Positions 24,531 to 32,428 of a stretch of 35,606 bases of DNA are shown piece after piece; positions within the stretch are counted from its first letter, which is position 1; each line of letters starts with the position of its first letter. The position numbers and the translations under genes are program-made. The DNA lies in contig JAHYJM010000011.1 in assembly GCA_019428945.1 (NCBI GenBank), forward strand, positions 1-35,606, written 5' to 3'. The notes beneath the pieces are model-generated. The model saw only the letters and a program-made list of their open reading frames with translations. It was not told the origin of the DNA and did no database searches. This DNA comes from Bacillota bacterium. GTDB lineage: Bacteria; Bacillota; Dethiobacteria; DTU022.

Positions 24531-24573
24531 CAGTTATTCCCCCTCAGTCGATTTTTCAAAACACTGATTAATA

Positions 24574-26646
24574 TCAAAGCTTCCCACGCCTGAGCAGTTG
24601 CGCATTAAGGGCAACAATAACAGTGCTGGCAGACATTACGACTGCTCCCAGAGCCATAGGCATAACAAATCCGAAAGGTGCAAGGACTCCTGCCGCGAGT
24701 GGAATAGCCAGCAGGTTATAACCTGTTGCCCAGGCCAGGTTTTGAATCATTTTACTATAAACCCTTTTTGAAAGAGTAATTAAACGGACAACATCACGCG
24801 GATCGTTTTTGACCAGGATAATTCCTGCCGATTCAACAGCCACATCTGTTCCGGCTCCGATAGCCAGCCCGATGTCAGCTAGAACAAGGGCAGGAGCATC
24901 GTTAACGCCATCCCCTACCATGGCAACTGTGTAACCGTCTCCTTTTAGCTTTTCAATAATTTCGGCCTTGTTTTCCGGCAAAATTTCAGCGTAAACATCC
25001 GAAATTTCCAACTCTTTAGCTGCACTTTCTGCTGCTTCCCTGCTGTCACCAGTGAGTATTACAACCTTTATACCAGACTGTTGAAGTTCTTTAACTGCTT
25101 CCAGCGATTCCGGACGAACCCTATCACTAAAAGAAAGGTAGCCGGCAATATGGTTATCAGCAATAATGTACACCAATCCATGACCGCTTTTAGCAGCTTC
25201 TTCATCAATAACCGATATATCCTCACGCGTGTCTGTCAGTTCAAGTTTTTCAAGCAGGTTGGGCCCACCGGCATATATAGTTTTTCCTTCAATGACAGCC
25301 TTGATGCCACGGCCGGGCAAAGCAGTAAAAGAATCTGAATCAGGCAGGTTCAAATTACGGTTTTTCGCTTCTTTGACAATTGACTGGGCAATGCTGTGTT
25401 CTGAGTCTTTCTCTGCAGATGCCGCCAGTCGGAGCAGCTCGTCTTCACTGAGTGTTTTATCCAAAGATTTTATGCCGGCCAGACCCAGTTCGCCACTGGT
25501 TAAAGTACCGGTTTTATCAAAGACAACACAATTTACCAGGCGTGCTTTTTCAAGAGCCAGGCGATCTTTAACCAGTAAGCCATTTCGGGCGGCAATGGTA
25601 GTTGAAATGGCTATAACCAGGGGAATAGCCAAACCAAGGGCATGGGGGCAGGCAATAACAAGCACAGTTACTACACGTTCCATAATAAAGACCGACCCGG
25701 CCCCGAACAACACCCAAACGAAAGCAGTGATCAGGGCTGCGCTTAGAGCAATAATCGTCAGGTAAAAAGCAGCCCTGTCAGCAAGGATCTGAGTTCGTGA
25801 ACGAGATGTCTGCGCTTTTTCAACAAGGCGCATAATCCCGGCCAGAACAGTATCACCGGCCGTTTCCTGCACCTCGACACGCAGAGAGCCGTCTTCGTTA
25901 AGTGAACCGGCAATAACATGATCTCCGGTTTTTTTCGGGATTGGCCTTGACTCACCGGTTATTACTGCCTCATTAACATATGATTCCCCGCGGATTACTT
26001 TTCCATCAGCTGGCAAACTGCTACCCGGTCTTACAAGCACTACATCTCCGGGTTTAAGACTATCAACAGATACTTCTTCCTCACCGTCAGCGGTAATGAC
26101 TACTGCAGTATCGGGGATTAGCTTTGCCAGTTCCTGTAAAGCTCCATGAGCCCTGGTAACAGCATTCATTTCTATCCAGTGGCCCAGAAGCATAATCGTA
26201 ACAAGTGTGGCTAACTCCCAGAATATCTCTTCCCCGGGTAGGCCAAATGTTACCAGAACACTGTATATATAGGCAACCGATATGGCTAAACTAATCAGGG
26301 TCATCATTCCCGGACGGCGTGTCTTCAATTCATTTACAGCACTGTTGATAAAAACGATTCCGCCGTAAAAAAAGATCACTGTACTAAAAATAAAAGGGAT
26401 TAATTGAGAACCGGGAAACTGGGGAGGATGAAAGTTGAACCATTGTTGAATATGGTGGCTGTAGATTAAAACCGGAACTGTAAGAACAAGGGATAGCCAG
26501 AAGCGCTTTTTAAACATGTCAGGAGAGTGGGCGCTGTGCCCGGCATGATTTGAATGATTAGCATGTTCAGAAGTTCCGGCACCTACGTCCGCCTGGCTGT
26601 TGTGCATGCTATTATCTTCAGAATGATGGTGTTCACTATTTTTCAT
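24574..26646 (-). CDS. copB: CopB-type copper-transporting P1B-ATPase
   Basis: The 690-residue protein has a His-rich N-terminal tail (about 25% His or polar in the first 45 residues) instead of a CxxC metal-binding domain, then eight membrane helices. The ion-path motif is CPHALGLA (CPH, group P1B-3), the phosphorylation site is DKTGTLTSG, and the hinge is MVGDGVNDAPAL; a TGES actuator loop is seen as VITGESRP. The CPH and His-rich tail indicate copper export, as in CopB of Enterococcus and Archaeoglobus. ATG 26646 has AAGGAGG upstream. The truncated flavoprotein follows in the same direction. No copper chaperone or CopY gene is adjacent. Confidence 0.92.
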   Translation of the reverse strand: MKNSEHHHSEDNSMHNSQADVGAGTSEHANHSNHAGHSAHSPDMFKKRFWLSLVLTVPVLIYSHHIQQWFNFHPPQFPGSQLIPFIFSTVIFFYGGIVFINSAVNELKTRRPGMMTLISLAISVAYIYSVLVTFGLPGEEIFWELATLVTIMLLGHWIEMNAVTRAHGALQELAKLIPDTAVVITADGEEEVSVDSLKPGDVVLVRPGSSLPADGKVIRGESYVNEAVITGESRPIPKKTGDHVIAGSLNEDGSLRVEVQETAGDTVLAGIMRLVEKAQTSRSRTQILADRAAFYLTIIALSAALITAFVWVLFGAGSVFIMERVVTVLVIACPHALGLAIPLVIAISTTIAARNGLLVKDRLALEKARLVNCVVFDKTGTLTSGELGLAGIKSLDKTLSEDELLRLAASAEKDSEHSIAQSIVKEAKNRNLNLPDSDSFTALPGRGIKAVIEGKTIYAGGPNLLEKLELTDTREDISVIDEEAAKSGHGLVYIIADNHIAGYLSFSDRVRPESLEAVKELQQSGIKVVILTGDSREAAESAAKELEISDVYAEILPENKAEIIEKLKGDGYTVAMVGDGVNDAPALVLADIGLAIGAGTDVAVESAGIILVKNDPRDVVRLITLSKRVYSKMIQNLAWATGYNLLAIPLAAGVLAPFGFVMPMALGAVVMSASTVIVALNAQLLRRGKL

Positions 26647-26806
26647 AAAAATTCCTCCTTACCTATATTATGAAATTAATTATACAAGCATAGATGTATT
26701 CCTGCTTTCAGTGTTAAACTGCATTCAAGAATTATTTGTATTCTCAGGACAAATCGATCAAATAATGCTAAAATTGCATTATGTAATTTGCATGGAGGTG
26801 TGTACG

Positions 26807-27778
26807 TTGGATGATAATAAATCACTGTCTGAAACCGGATGCGTAAACGCTGAAGAAATAATGGCCGGTTATCGAAAAAAATTGCCTAAAACAACTGAAA
26901 AGATAATTAACAGCTGCCGCGAACAAAAATGCAACAGCCATGTTGATTATGAGCCGATACCCTCAAAAGAATCGGTAGTTCTTATTATTGACAAGCTTTT
27001 TGAGATTATTTTCCCCGGATTCTTTAACACAGAAAAACTTGATCCTGCAAACCTTGACTATTATGTCGGCCGGAGTGTAAACGAACTTTACGGTGTTCTC
27101 GCTGAACAGATCGTTAATAGTATCAGGCATGATTGTTACCGTTTTAACCTTACCTGCCTGGAATGTATCGATAAGGGATTTGATATAGCTTTAAATGTAC
27201 TGGACAAAATTCCTGAAGTCAGAGATATTCTTGCCACTGATGTTGAGGCTGCTTTTGATGGTGATCCCGCGGCTAAAAGCCTTGACGAGATAATTTTCAG
27301 TTACCCGGGAATTTACGCAATTACAATATACAGGGTAGCCCACCTGTTGTATAAACATGAAGTGCCATTATTACCGAGGATTATGACCGAACATGCTCAC
27401 AGCAAAACCGGGATTGATATACATCCGGGAGCTGAAATCGGAGAAAGATTTGTAATTGATCACGGAACAGGCGTTGTCATTGGAGAAACAACGGTAATCG
27501 GGAATAATGTCCGTCTCTACCAGGGGGTTACACTTGGCGCATTATCCCTGCCCAAAGATGCGGGCAAAAAAATGCGCGGACATAAGCGTCATCCAAATAT
27601 CGAAGATGACGTTATCATCTATTCAGGGGCAACAATTCTTGGCGGAGAGACCGTGATTGGCGCAAGATCGATTATCGGAGGTAATGTGTGGCTCACCGAA
27701 TCTGTTCCACCGGATATGCAGGTATTAATGGAACGGCCTGAACTGATATACAAAAATGGGATAGAAGAAGATTTTTAG
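26807..27778 (+). CDS. cysE: Serine O-acetyltransferase
   Basis: The likely start is TTG 26807 (323 aa), 8 nt after GGAGG. Upstream frames reach 26711 but then the ribosome site would be inside the gene. The N-terminal 190 residues are the helical serine acetyltransferase domain of the longer (EpsC-like) type, and the C-terminal part is a left-handed beta-helix with hexapeptide repeats. It contains the catalytic IDIHPGAEIGERFVIDHGTG and IGETTVIGNNVRLYQGVTLG. It makes O-acetylserine from serine and acetyl-CoA for cysteine synthesis. It is divergent from copB. No T-box leader is visible in the 160-bp gap. Confidence 0.9.
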   Translation: MDDNKSLSETGCVNAEEIMAGYRKKLPKTTEKIINSCREQKCNSHVDYEPIPSKESVVLIIDKLFEIIFPGFFNTEKLDPANLDYYVGRSVNELYGVLAEQIVNSIRHDCYRFNLTCLECIDKGFDIALNVLDKIPEVRDILATDVEAAFDGDPAAKSLDEIIFSYPGIYAITIYRVAHLLYKHEVPLLPRIMTEHAHSKTGIDIHPGAEIGERFVIDHGTGVVIGETTVIGNNVRLYQGVTLGALSLPKDAGKKMRGHKRHPNIEDDVIIYSGATILGGETVIGARSIIGGNVWLTESVPPDMQVLMERPELIYKNGIEEDF

Positions 27779-27842
27779 GCTTATATGAAATAGTATGGAC
27801 AGTTTATCAAGGAAACCTGAAGGATTAAGCGGTTGTTCATGA

Positions 27843-28643
27843 TCAGATATTTTTAGTTGCCAATACCTCTTTGGCTGGTGTTCTGTTGCCGTTACAGCTG
27901 ATCAAGCGTGGCGCATTCATAAACTTGAGTTCAAAACCTAACCCACTATACAGTTCAATAATCCGCTCTGTTGCCTGGTTGGAGAGGACAACCGGTCCGG
28001 GATGACAAGCTAGCCAGTTTGCCAATCGCACCTGATCGTCCCATACAAACCCTTCCTTAGAATAGTGAGTAAAATTTACGTCGTAAGGCGGATCGGCATA
28101 TATAAAATCAGCTGGCTTCAGGGAGAGCAGTTCAAAATCTACAGATTCAAATTTCCATTGCAGAAATTGGTGGCGATAATGCTTGAAATCTTGGATATAA
28201 TTTATTTTCTTGTAACTGCCAAAGGGCACATTGAACTCACCTTTTTTATTAAACCGGCAGAGTCCGTTGTAACCGGTTCGGTTAAGGTAATAAAATAGCT
28301 CAGCAGCCTCTGCGGTCTCCTCCCTGCCTTCCCGGATCAGCCTGTTGAACCGATCTCTGTAACTGTAATAGAAGTCCTCATTATTTTCCATAGAGAGCTG
28401 CAGCTGTAATCCTTTACTGATTGAGCGGAAAAAATTAATCAGATGAATGTTTATGTCATTTAACAGGGCTTCATCAGGCATCAACCCCAGGGTTATTGCA
28501 AGGCTTCCACATAAAGGTTCGACAAGACGACGCCCGGAATGTAAAGCCCAGAGCGTTTTAAGGTAAGGCACAAGCCACCTTTTACCCCCCGCCCATTTAA
28601 GCGGCGGTCTTAAGATACCGCTCTGTACCGGTGAAATAGTCAT
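27843..28643 (-). CDS. dam: DNA adenine-N6 methyltransferase, Dam type (class D12)
   Basis: The 266-residue protein has the D12 layout: AdoMet-binding PPLKWAGGKRWLVPYL (motif X/I) near the start, VEPLCGSLAITLGL (motif I), LNDINIHLINFF, and the catalytic DPPY in FIYADPPYDVNFTHYS (about residue 195). No restriction enzyme gene is adjacent, so it is an orphan methylase. Its target could be GATC, as for E. coli Dam, but this is not evident from sequence alone. ATG 28643 has TTGGAG upstream. It is divergent from the hgc operon and convergent with cysE. Confidence 0.92.
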   Translation of the reverse strand: MTISPVQSGILRPPLKWAGGKRWLVPYLKTLWALHSGRRLVEPLCGSLAITLGLMPDEALLNDINIHLINFFRSISKGLQLQLSMENNEDFYYSYRDRFNRLIREGREETAEAAELFYYLNRTGYNGLCRFNKKGEFNVPFGSYKKINYIQDFKHYRHQFLQWKFESVDFELLSLKPADFIYADPPYDVNFTHYSKEGFVWDDQVRLANWLACHPGPVVLSNQATERIIELYSGLGFELKFMNAPRLISCNGNRTPAKEVLATKNI

Positions 28644-28770
28644 TATTAATCTCCAAGTCGATCATAATAGAGAAACTTTCAACCAAACCTCACCGGTTTC
28701 CTGCACAAAGGCTGGAAAAGTATTCTTCAGCAGAAATATGCTTCGAGCATGATTAATTTCATGATGGCTG

Positions 28771-28799
28771 TTGACATCTATAAATATTAGTTGTAAAAT
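28771..28799 (+). promoter_or_regulatory. Promoter of the marR-hgcAB operon
   Basis: TTGACA (28771-28776) and TAAAAT (28794-28799) are separated by exactly 17 nt. Transcription would begin about 38 nt before the marR ATG at 28845. The -10 lies inside a dyad that may be the operator. Confidence 0.65.
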
Positions 28800-28803
28800 A
28801 CAA
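28791..28803. promoter_or_regulatory. Candidate MarR operator overlapping the -10 box
   Basis: TTGTA-AAA-TACAA is a perfect 5-bp dyad spaced by 3, covering the -10 hexamer; an overlapping 8-bp palindrome ACAATTGT follows at 28800-28807. MarR proteins usually bind such short palindromes and block RNA polymerase, often at their own promoter. No binding data; assignment is by position only. Confidence 0.4.
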
Positions 28804-28844
28804 TTGTTGCACATATCACTTATTATTTCTGGGAGATTATCTGC

Positions 28845-29309
28845 ATGAAGTCTGAAGAATTAAGTCATTTCCGTGACATTCTGCGCCAAATGCAGCGCAG
28901 CCTGGGATGGTTGGCAAAAAGTGATGCCGCTTGCTGTGGGGTTACAGTTTCCCAATGCCATGCCTTGCTGGAAATAGGAAAAACCGGCACCATAACTCTT
29001 ATTGACCTGGCTGCAGCTCTTGCCCTGGATACCAGTACAATCAGCCGCACTGTAGACAGCATGGTCAAAGATGATCTCGTTGAGCGTAAAGCAGATCCCG
29101 ATGATCGCCGTTACCTTAGGCTGACTCTGACAAAAAAAGGCCAAAACATATATGATGAAATTAATTGCACCTTTAATCTTTACTATAAAGAAATATTTAC
29201 AGGTATACCTGAAGATAAACATGCTGCAATAATCGAGAGTATCGAAATTCTGACAAATGCGCTAACAGATAAAAATAATGTTTGCTGCCGGGAGGAATTA
29301 CATAAATGA
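28845..29309 (+). CDS. MarR-family transcriptional regulator, coupled to hgcA
   Basis: The 154-residue protein has the MarR winged helix: ITLIDLAAALALDTSTISRTVDSMV as recognition part and the wing RKADPDDRRYLRLTLTKKG. Unusual are the cysteines: C30-C31 followed by C38 (DAACCGVTVSQC) ahead of the DNA-binding domain, and C147-C148 near the C-terminus. They could bind thiophilic metals such as Hg(II) or As(III) (inference). It starts at ATG 28845 with GGGAG upstream. Its stop overlaps the hgcA start by 4 bp (ATGA), so the regulator and hgcAB are one operon. It probably controls mercury methylation and its own expression from the promoter at 28771-28799. Confidence 0.9.
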   Translation: MKSEELSHFRDILRQMQRSLGWLAKSDAACCGVTVSQCHALLEIGKTGTITLIDLAAALALDTSTISRTVDSMVKDDLVERKADPDDRRYLRLTLTKKGQNIYDEINCTFNLYYKEIFTGIPEDKHAAIIESIEILTNALTDKNNVCCREELHK

Positions 29310-30445
29310 GTGCTGAGTCGAAAAAACTGCCGATGGCCGGTGATCTCCATGAAACTGAATGTTGTACTGTAAAAGAAGTAACAGCTGCTTATGCAGATCC
29401 CGGTGATGCCAATTGGGTCAAAGGAGAATTTGAAACCGCGATCGGACCTGTTCACAGGATTGCCACAACCCTTGACAGACAGGATCTCACCGGATCTGTT
29501 AAAGCGCGCTGGGGAGTTGGCCGGATGAATTATTCAGTTGCCCCCGGTCTTTATGCCGTCGGAAATCCTAATCACTTATCTGCCGTTTTGGTCTCCGCCA
29601 ACTATAAACTCAGCTTTGATTACCTGCGCCGGGAACTGGACGGGTTAGACTTGTGGATATTAGTGTTGGATACGCAAGGCATCAATGTTTGGTGCGCCGC
29701 CGGTAAAGGCAGCTTCGGAACAGCAGAATTAATCCGGATGGTTCATCAATCGCGGTTAGGCGAATTAATATCGCATCGCACCCTGGTTTTACCTCAGCTT
29801 GCCGCTCCGGGAGTTTCCGCTCACCAGGTCCGTAAGGAAATTGGTTATAAAGTGGTCTACGGACCGGTACGGGCAGCAGATATTCCTGCATTTTTAAACA
29901 CCGGGAATAAGGCAGACCGGACAATGCGTCATCCAAGCTTTAACCTCTTCGATCGCCTCACCCTGACTCCGATCGAATTGGCTGCTCTTTTCAAACCAGT
30001 ATTGCTCCTGACTGTATTCCTTTTCCTGCTCAATCTGTTATCACAGCTTTTAAGCGGTGGCAATTTTATACCAACTTTATTGCTGGAGCAGACTTTTTCT
30101 GATCTCGCTCCGTTTATAATCAGCGCTCTGATCGGAACAATTCTTGTTCCTGCTCTTTTACCCTACATCCCCGGACGTGCTCTTGCCTGGAAAGGCTGGG
30201 TGCTGGGAATAGCCTGGGCTTTGATCTATACCACGATCATTGCAGCCCCTGCAGGTTGGCTGCAGACAACGGCCTACTTTTTAACCTTACCGGTAATTCC
30301 AGCATTTTTAGGCATGAACTATACCGGCTCAACAACCTATACGTCACTATCCGGAGTAGTCAAAGAGATGAATTATGCTTTGCCGCTGATTATTATTTCA
30401 GCCTCTCTGGGTCTGACTGCTTTAATCGGGACCTATTTCATATAG
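29306..30445 (+). CDS. hgcA: Mercury methylation corrinoid protein HgcA
   Basis: The 379-residue protein contains the diagnostic cap-helix motif NVWCAAGKG (N127-G135), where C130 is the lower ligand to cobalt of the corrinoid. Around it are VKARWGVGRMNYSVAPGLYA, GNPNHLSAVLVSANYKLSFD and VSAHQVRKEIGYKVVYGPVR, all typical for HgcA. After a linker, about five membrane helices (residues 228-378) anchor it in the cytoplasmic membrane, also as expected. HgcA transfers a methyl group to Hg(II), giving methylmercury, after methylation of its corrinoid in C1 metabolism. An N-terminal extension carries C19-C20, a vicinal pair whose presence in other HgcA I cannot check. It is coupled to the MarR gene and followed 40 bp later by hgcB. 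Confidence 0.96.
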   Translation: MSAESKKLPMAGDLHETECCTVKEVTAAYADPGDANWVKGEFETAIGPVHRIATTLDRQDLTGSVKARWGVGRMNYSVAPGLYAVGNPNHLSAVLVSANYKLSFDYLRRELDGLDLWILVLDTQGINVWCAAGKGSFGTAELIRMVHQSRLGELISHRTLVLPQLAAPGVSAHQVRKEIGYKVVYGPVRAADIPAFLNTGNKADRTMRHPSFNLFDRLTLTPIELAALFKPVLLLTVFLFLLNLLSQLLSGGNFIPTLLLEQTFSDLAPFIISALIGTILVPALLPYIPGRALAWKGWVLGIAWALIYTTIIAAPAGWLQTTAYFLTLPVIPAFLGMNYTGSTTYTSLSGVVKEMNYALPLIIISASLGLTALIGTYFI

Positions 30446-30485
30446 ATAGTGTCCCTGAAAATTATTAAATGGTTTGGGAGTGTTA

Positions 30486-30797
30486 ATGATGAAATTCAGA
30501 TACTTAAAAAATGTTGTCACACTCAGGTTGGATCAAAGTAAATGTAACGGCTGCGGAATGTGCACAGAAGTCTGCCCACAACAGGTCTATACCATAAAAG
30601 ACAAGATGAGCCATATCACAGATCGCGATGCCTGTCTTGAATGCAGCGCCTGCGCAAGAAATTGCCCTCAACAGGCCATCTATGTTCGTCAGGGTGTAGG
30701 CTGCGCATATGCTGTGCTGATGGACAAACTAAATATTAAAGGCAAATGCTGTGGCGATGCCTGCGGCTGTAGCCTGGATAATATTCCTGAACACTAA
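30486..30797 (+). CDS. hgcB: Mercury methylation ferredoxin HgcB
   Basis: The 103-residue protein starts at ATG 30486 or 30489 (GGGAG 5 or 8 nt upstream; an in-frame TTG at 30474 is less likely). Two ferredoxin motifs are clear: C20-x2-C23-x2-C26-x3-C30 and C50-x2-C53-x2-C56-x3-C60, which bind two [4Fe-4S] clusters. Then comes the HgcB-specific QGVGCA, with C73, and a C-terminal tail with C88-C89, C93 and C95 (GKCCGDACGC). HgcB reduces the HgcA corrinoid and its tail cysteines are thought to hand Hg(II) to HgcA. The four-Cys tail has more cysteines than the vicinal pair I know for the family. Position directly after hgcA confirms the pair. Confidence 0.96.
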   Translation: MMKFRYLKNVVTLRLDQSKCNGCGMCTEVCPQQVYTIKDKMSHITDRDACLECSACARNCPQQAIYVRQGVGCAYAVLMDKLNIKGKCCGDACGCSLDNIPEH

Positions 30798-30937
30798 TCA
30801 TTAACATAAGGGGCAACTAATACAAATTTACTGATTTAGAATTTCCTCTTCAGTCATAGTGAATTCAGTTTTAAAGCGCCCTGCCTGATAATAATTACGA
30901 CATATGGCGTTATACAAAAATTTTTTTTGAAATACTA

Positions 30938-30966
30938 TTGCCTGTAGTAATTTCTTGTAGTATGAT
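30938..30966 (+). promoter_or_regulatory. Promoter of the blaI-M56 operon
   Basis: TTGCCT (30938-30943) and TATGAT (30961-30966) are 17 nt apart. A palindrome starts 4 bp after the -10, where a repressor would block initiation. Confidence 0.6.
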
Positions 30967-30969
30967 AGC

Positions 30970-30992
30970 AATGCTATAGTAGCTATAGCATT
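30970..30992. promoter_or_regulatory. Palindromic operator of the BlaI-type repressor
   Basis: AATGCTATAG (30970-30979) and CTATAGCATT (30983-30992) are perfect 10-bp inverted arms spaced by TAG. It covers the expected transcription start and ends 14 bp before the blaI ATG. BlaI/CopY repressors typically bind such dyads at their own promoters. Confidence 0.7.
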
Positions 30993-31006
30993 AATGGAGG
31001 GTTAAA

Positions 31007-31447
31007 ATGAAAGGATATTCTTTGGGCGGTTACAAACCAGGCAAACCGGGGCTGGAAAAAGTGTTAGGCAGCCTGGAAAATGAGGTAATGGAGATCATCT
31101 GGAAAAAAAACTGCGAAGTATCTGTTCGCGATGTCCTTGATGCCCTCACTAAGCGTCGTGATTTAGCCTACACTACAGTTATGACAATAATGGGTCGTCT
31201 TGAAGAGAAAAATATCCTTGAAAAACGCAAAGTTGGAAATGCATTTATTTTTAAACCCGTCTTGTCGCGTGAAGAATTCACCGGACAGGTTGTCGGTGGC
31301 CTGATAGACGATCTTCTAAATGATTTTAGCGATACTGCCATGAGTCATTTCATACGAAGGGTAGAGGAAAAGGATCGTTCTGTTCTGGAAAAACTTGAAA
31401 AATCTCTTACCGAGAATAAGGAGTCTGAGGATGACAGCAATATTTAA
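31007..31447 (+). CDS. BlaI/MecI/CopY-family transcriptional repressor
   Basis: The 146-residue protein has the Penicillinase_R winged helix: LGSLENEVMEIIWKKN, VSVRDVLDAL and AYTTVMTIMGRLEEKNIL, then a C-terminal dimerisation helix pair. It is longer by about 15 residues at the N-terminus (Gly-rich MKGYSLGGYKPGKPG) than BlaI of Bacillus. ATG 31007 has GGAGGG upstream. The end overlaps the M56 peptidase gene by 17 bp, the classic blaI-blaR arrangement. The repressor would bind the dyad at 30970-30992 and be inactivated by proteolysis triggered through the peptidase. It may also act on the dyad before the DUF2318 gene. Confidence 0.92.
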   Translation: MKGYSLGGYKPGKPGLEKVLGSLENEVMEIIWKKNCEVSVRDVLDALTKRRDLAYTTVMTIMGRLEEKNILEKRKVGNAFIFKPVLSREEFTGQVVGGLIDDLLNDFSDTAMSHFIRRVEEKDRSVLEKLEKSLTENKESEDDSNI

Positions 31448-32405
31448 CGAAGCACACAGCCTGATCCTCTATATTATTTTCGGTTACTCGATCCTGTTAC
31501 CGCTTACTATGGTCAGCATGAAACTTTTACGCATTACCGACCCTTTGCAGCGTTTGCGACTATACCTGGTTGCTTTTCTAACACCACCTGCTGCATTTAT
31601 CCTTTATCATTCAGTCTTGGTAAAGCGCTGCGAATCAGGTCTGACACCAGTTTGGGCTGAAGGAGCATTTCATTTTCTCTGCGCAATTTCTGAAAATATG
31701 CTTAGTCTGTTTCTTCCACTACTCAGTTTAATGATAATCTTTGCTGCTATTAAGGCTTGTGTTGCTTTAATAATGATAAAGCGTATTGAACAAAACGCAC
31801 CCGGGATAGATAAAAATATCGATGAAAATATTAGATCTATTGTCACAGACATAAGTAGAATAATAAACATTACACCACCAAAAGTTATTTACAGCAGCCG
31901 TGAAGATTTCGCAGCTTTTACTACAGGTTTTTTAAAACCTGTATTGGTAATTAACCACAAAATACCCTCAATCTTGAGCGAAAGCCAATTGGGAGCCTTG
32001 ATAGGCCACGAACTGTTTCATGTTCTGCAAAGAGATCCACTCAAGAACTGGGTTTTACACCTTCTCAGAGATATTACCCTGCTGAATCCTTTAAGTGCAT
32101 TACTGCTAAAAGGGTACCTGTTAGAGAAAGAAATGATCTGCGATCGAAAAGCAGCATTGATAGCAGGGATTTCTACCAAAGAATATGCTGCTTTACTTCT
32201 AAAAGTGTGGAGAACAGTGCTGGATTATAATACTCCAAGTGTTTTTCCGGCAAGTAGTTTTACCGGATACTGGGGTATGGAGCGCCGGGTCGGTGCATTA
32301 CTAAACAACAACCAGGAAATTTACAGGCATTCAAAACTGTCAGCTACGTTTCTTGGCATCGCAATATTCGTTTCAACAATGGTATTTCTTGGCCTTGTCT
32401 GTTAA
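31431..32405 (+). CDS. M56-family (BlaR1-like) membrane metallopeptidase without sensor domain
   Basis: The 324-residue protein starts at ATG 31431, with AAGGAG 8 nt upstream. It has about three N-terminal membrane helices, a cytoplasmic loop with the zinc motif GHELFHVLQRD (HELFH, residues 193-197) and the third ligand region LEKEMICDRKA, and a last helix at the very C-terminus. BlaR1 has in addition an extracellular penicillin-binding domain after that last helix; here the protein ends, so it does not sense beta-lactams through such a domain. The input may come from a partner protein. It would cleave or trigger cleavage of the neighbouring BlaI repressor. Confidence 0.9.
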   Translation: MTAIFNEAHSLILYIIFGYSILLPLTMVSMKLLRITDPLQRLRLYLVAFLTPPAAFILYHSVLVKRCESGLTPVWAEGAFHFLCAISENMLSLFLPLLSLMIIFAAIKACVALIMIKRIEQNAPGIDKNIDENIRSIVTDISRIINITPPKVIYSSREDFAAFTTGFLKPVLVINHKIPSILSESQLGALIGHELFHVLQRDPLKNWVLHLLRDITLLNPLSALLLKGYLLEKEMICDRKAALIAGISTKEYAALLLKVWRTVLDYNTPSVFPASSFTGYWGMERRVGALLNNNQEIYRHSKLSATFLGIAIFVSTMVFLGLVC

Positions 32406-32428
32406 AGGGAAAATTTTTTACATAGATA

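Larger units (their letters stand above)
30828..30993 (-). pseudogene. Possible 3' remnant of an unknown gene on the minus strand
   Basis: An open minus-strand frame without a start codon ends at TAA 30828. Its last part reads like a natural protein end (RNYYQAGRFKTEFTM then TEEEILNQ, stop). The rest overlaps the BlaI promoter and operator, so an intact gene cannot be here. I could not identify the family; chance is possible. Confidence 0.2.

Noticed and set aside
25229-25765. 178-residue plus-strand ORF opposite copB
   Set aside because: Ser/Arg/Ala-rich antisense shadow of a well-supported ATPase gene.
26647-26806. T-box or SAM-type riboswitch before cysE
   Set aside because: No T-box sequence, specifier stem or kink-turn blocks visible; the gap is only 160 bp.
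27843-28643. Restriction-modification system around dam
   Set aside because: Neighbours are cysE and the hgc operon; no endonuclease-like gene is present, so it is treated as an orphan methylase.
31007-32405. Beta-lactam resistance operon
   Set aside because: No beta-lactamase or PBP gene adjacent and the M56 protein lacks a penicillin-binding sensor domain; a metal or redox role fits the context better.
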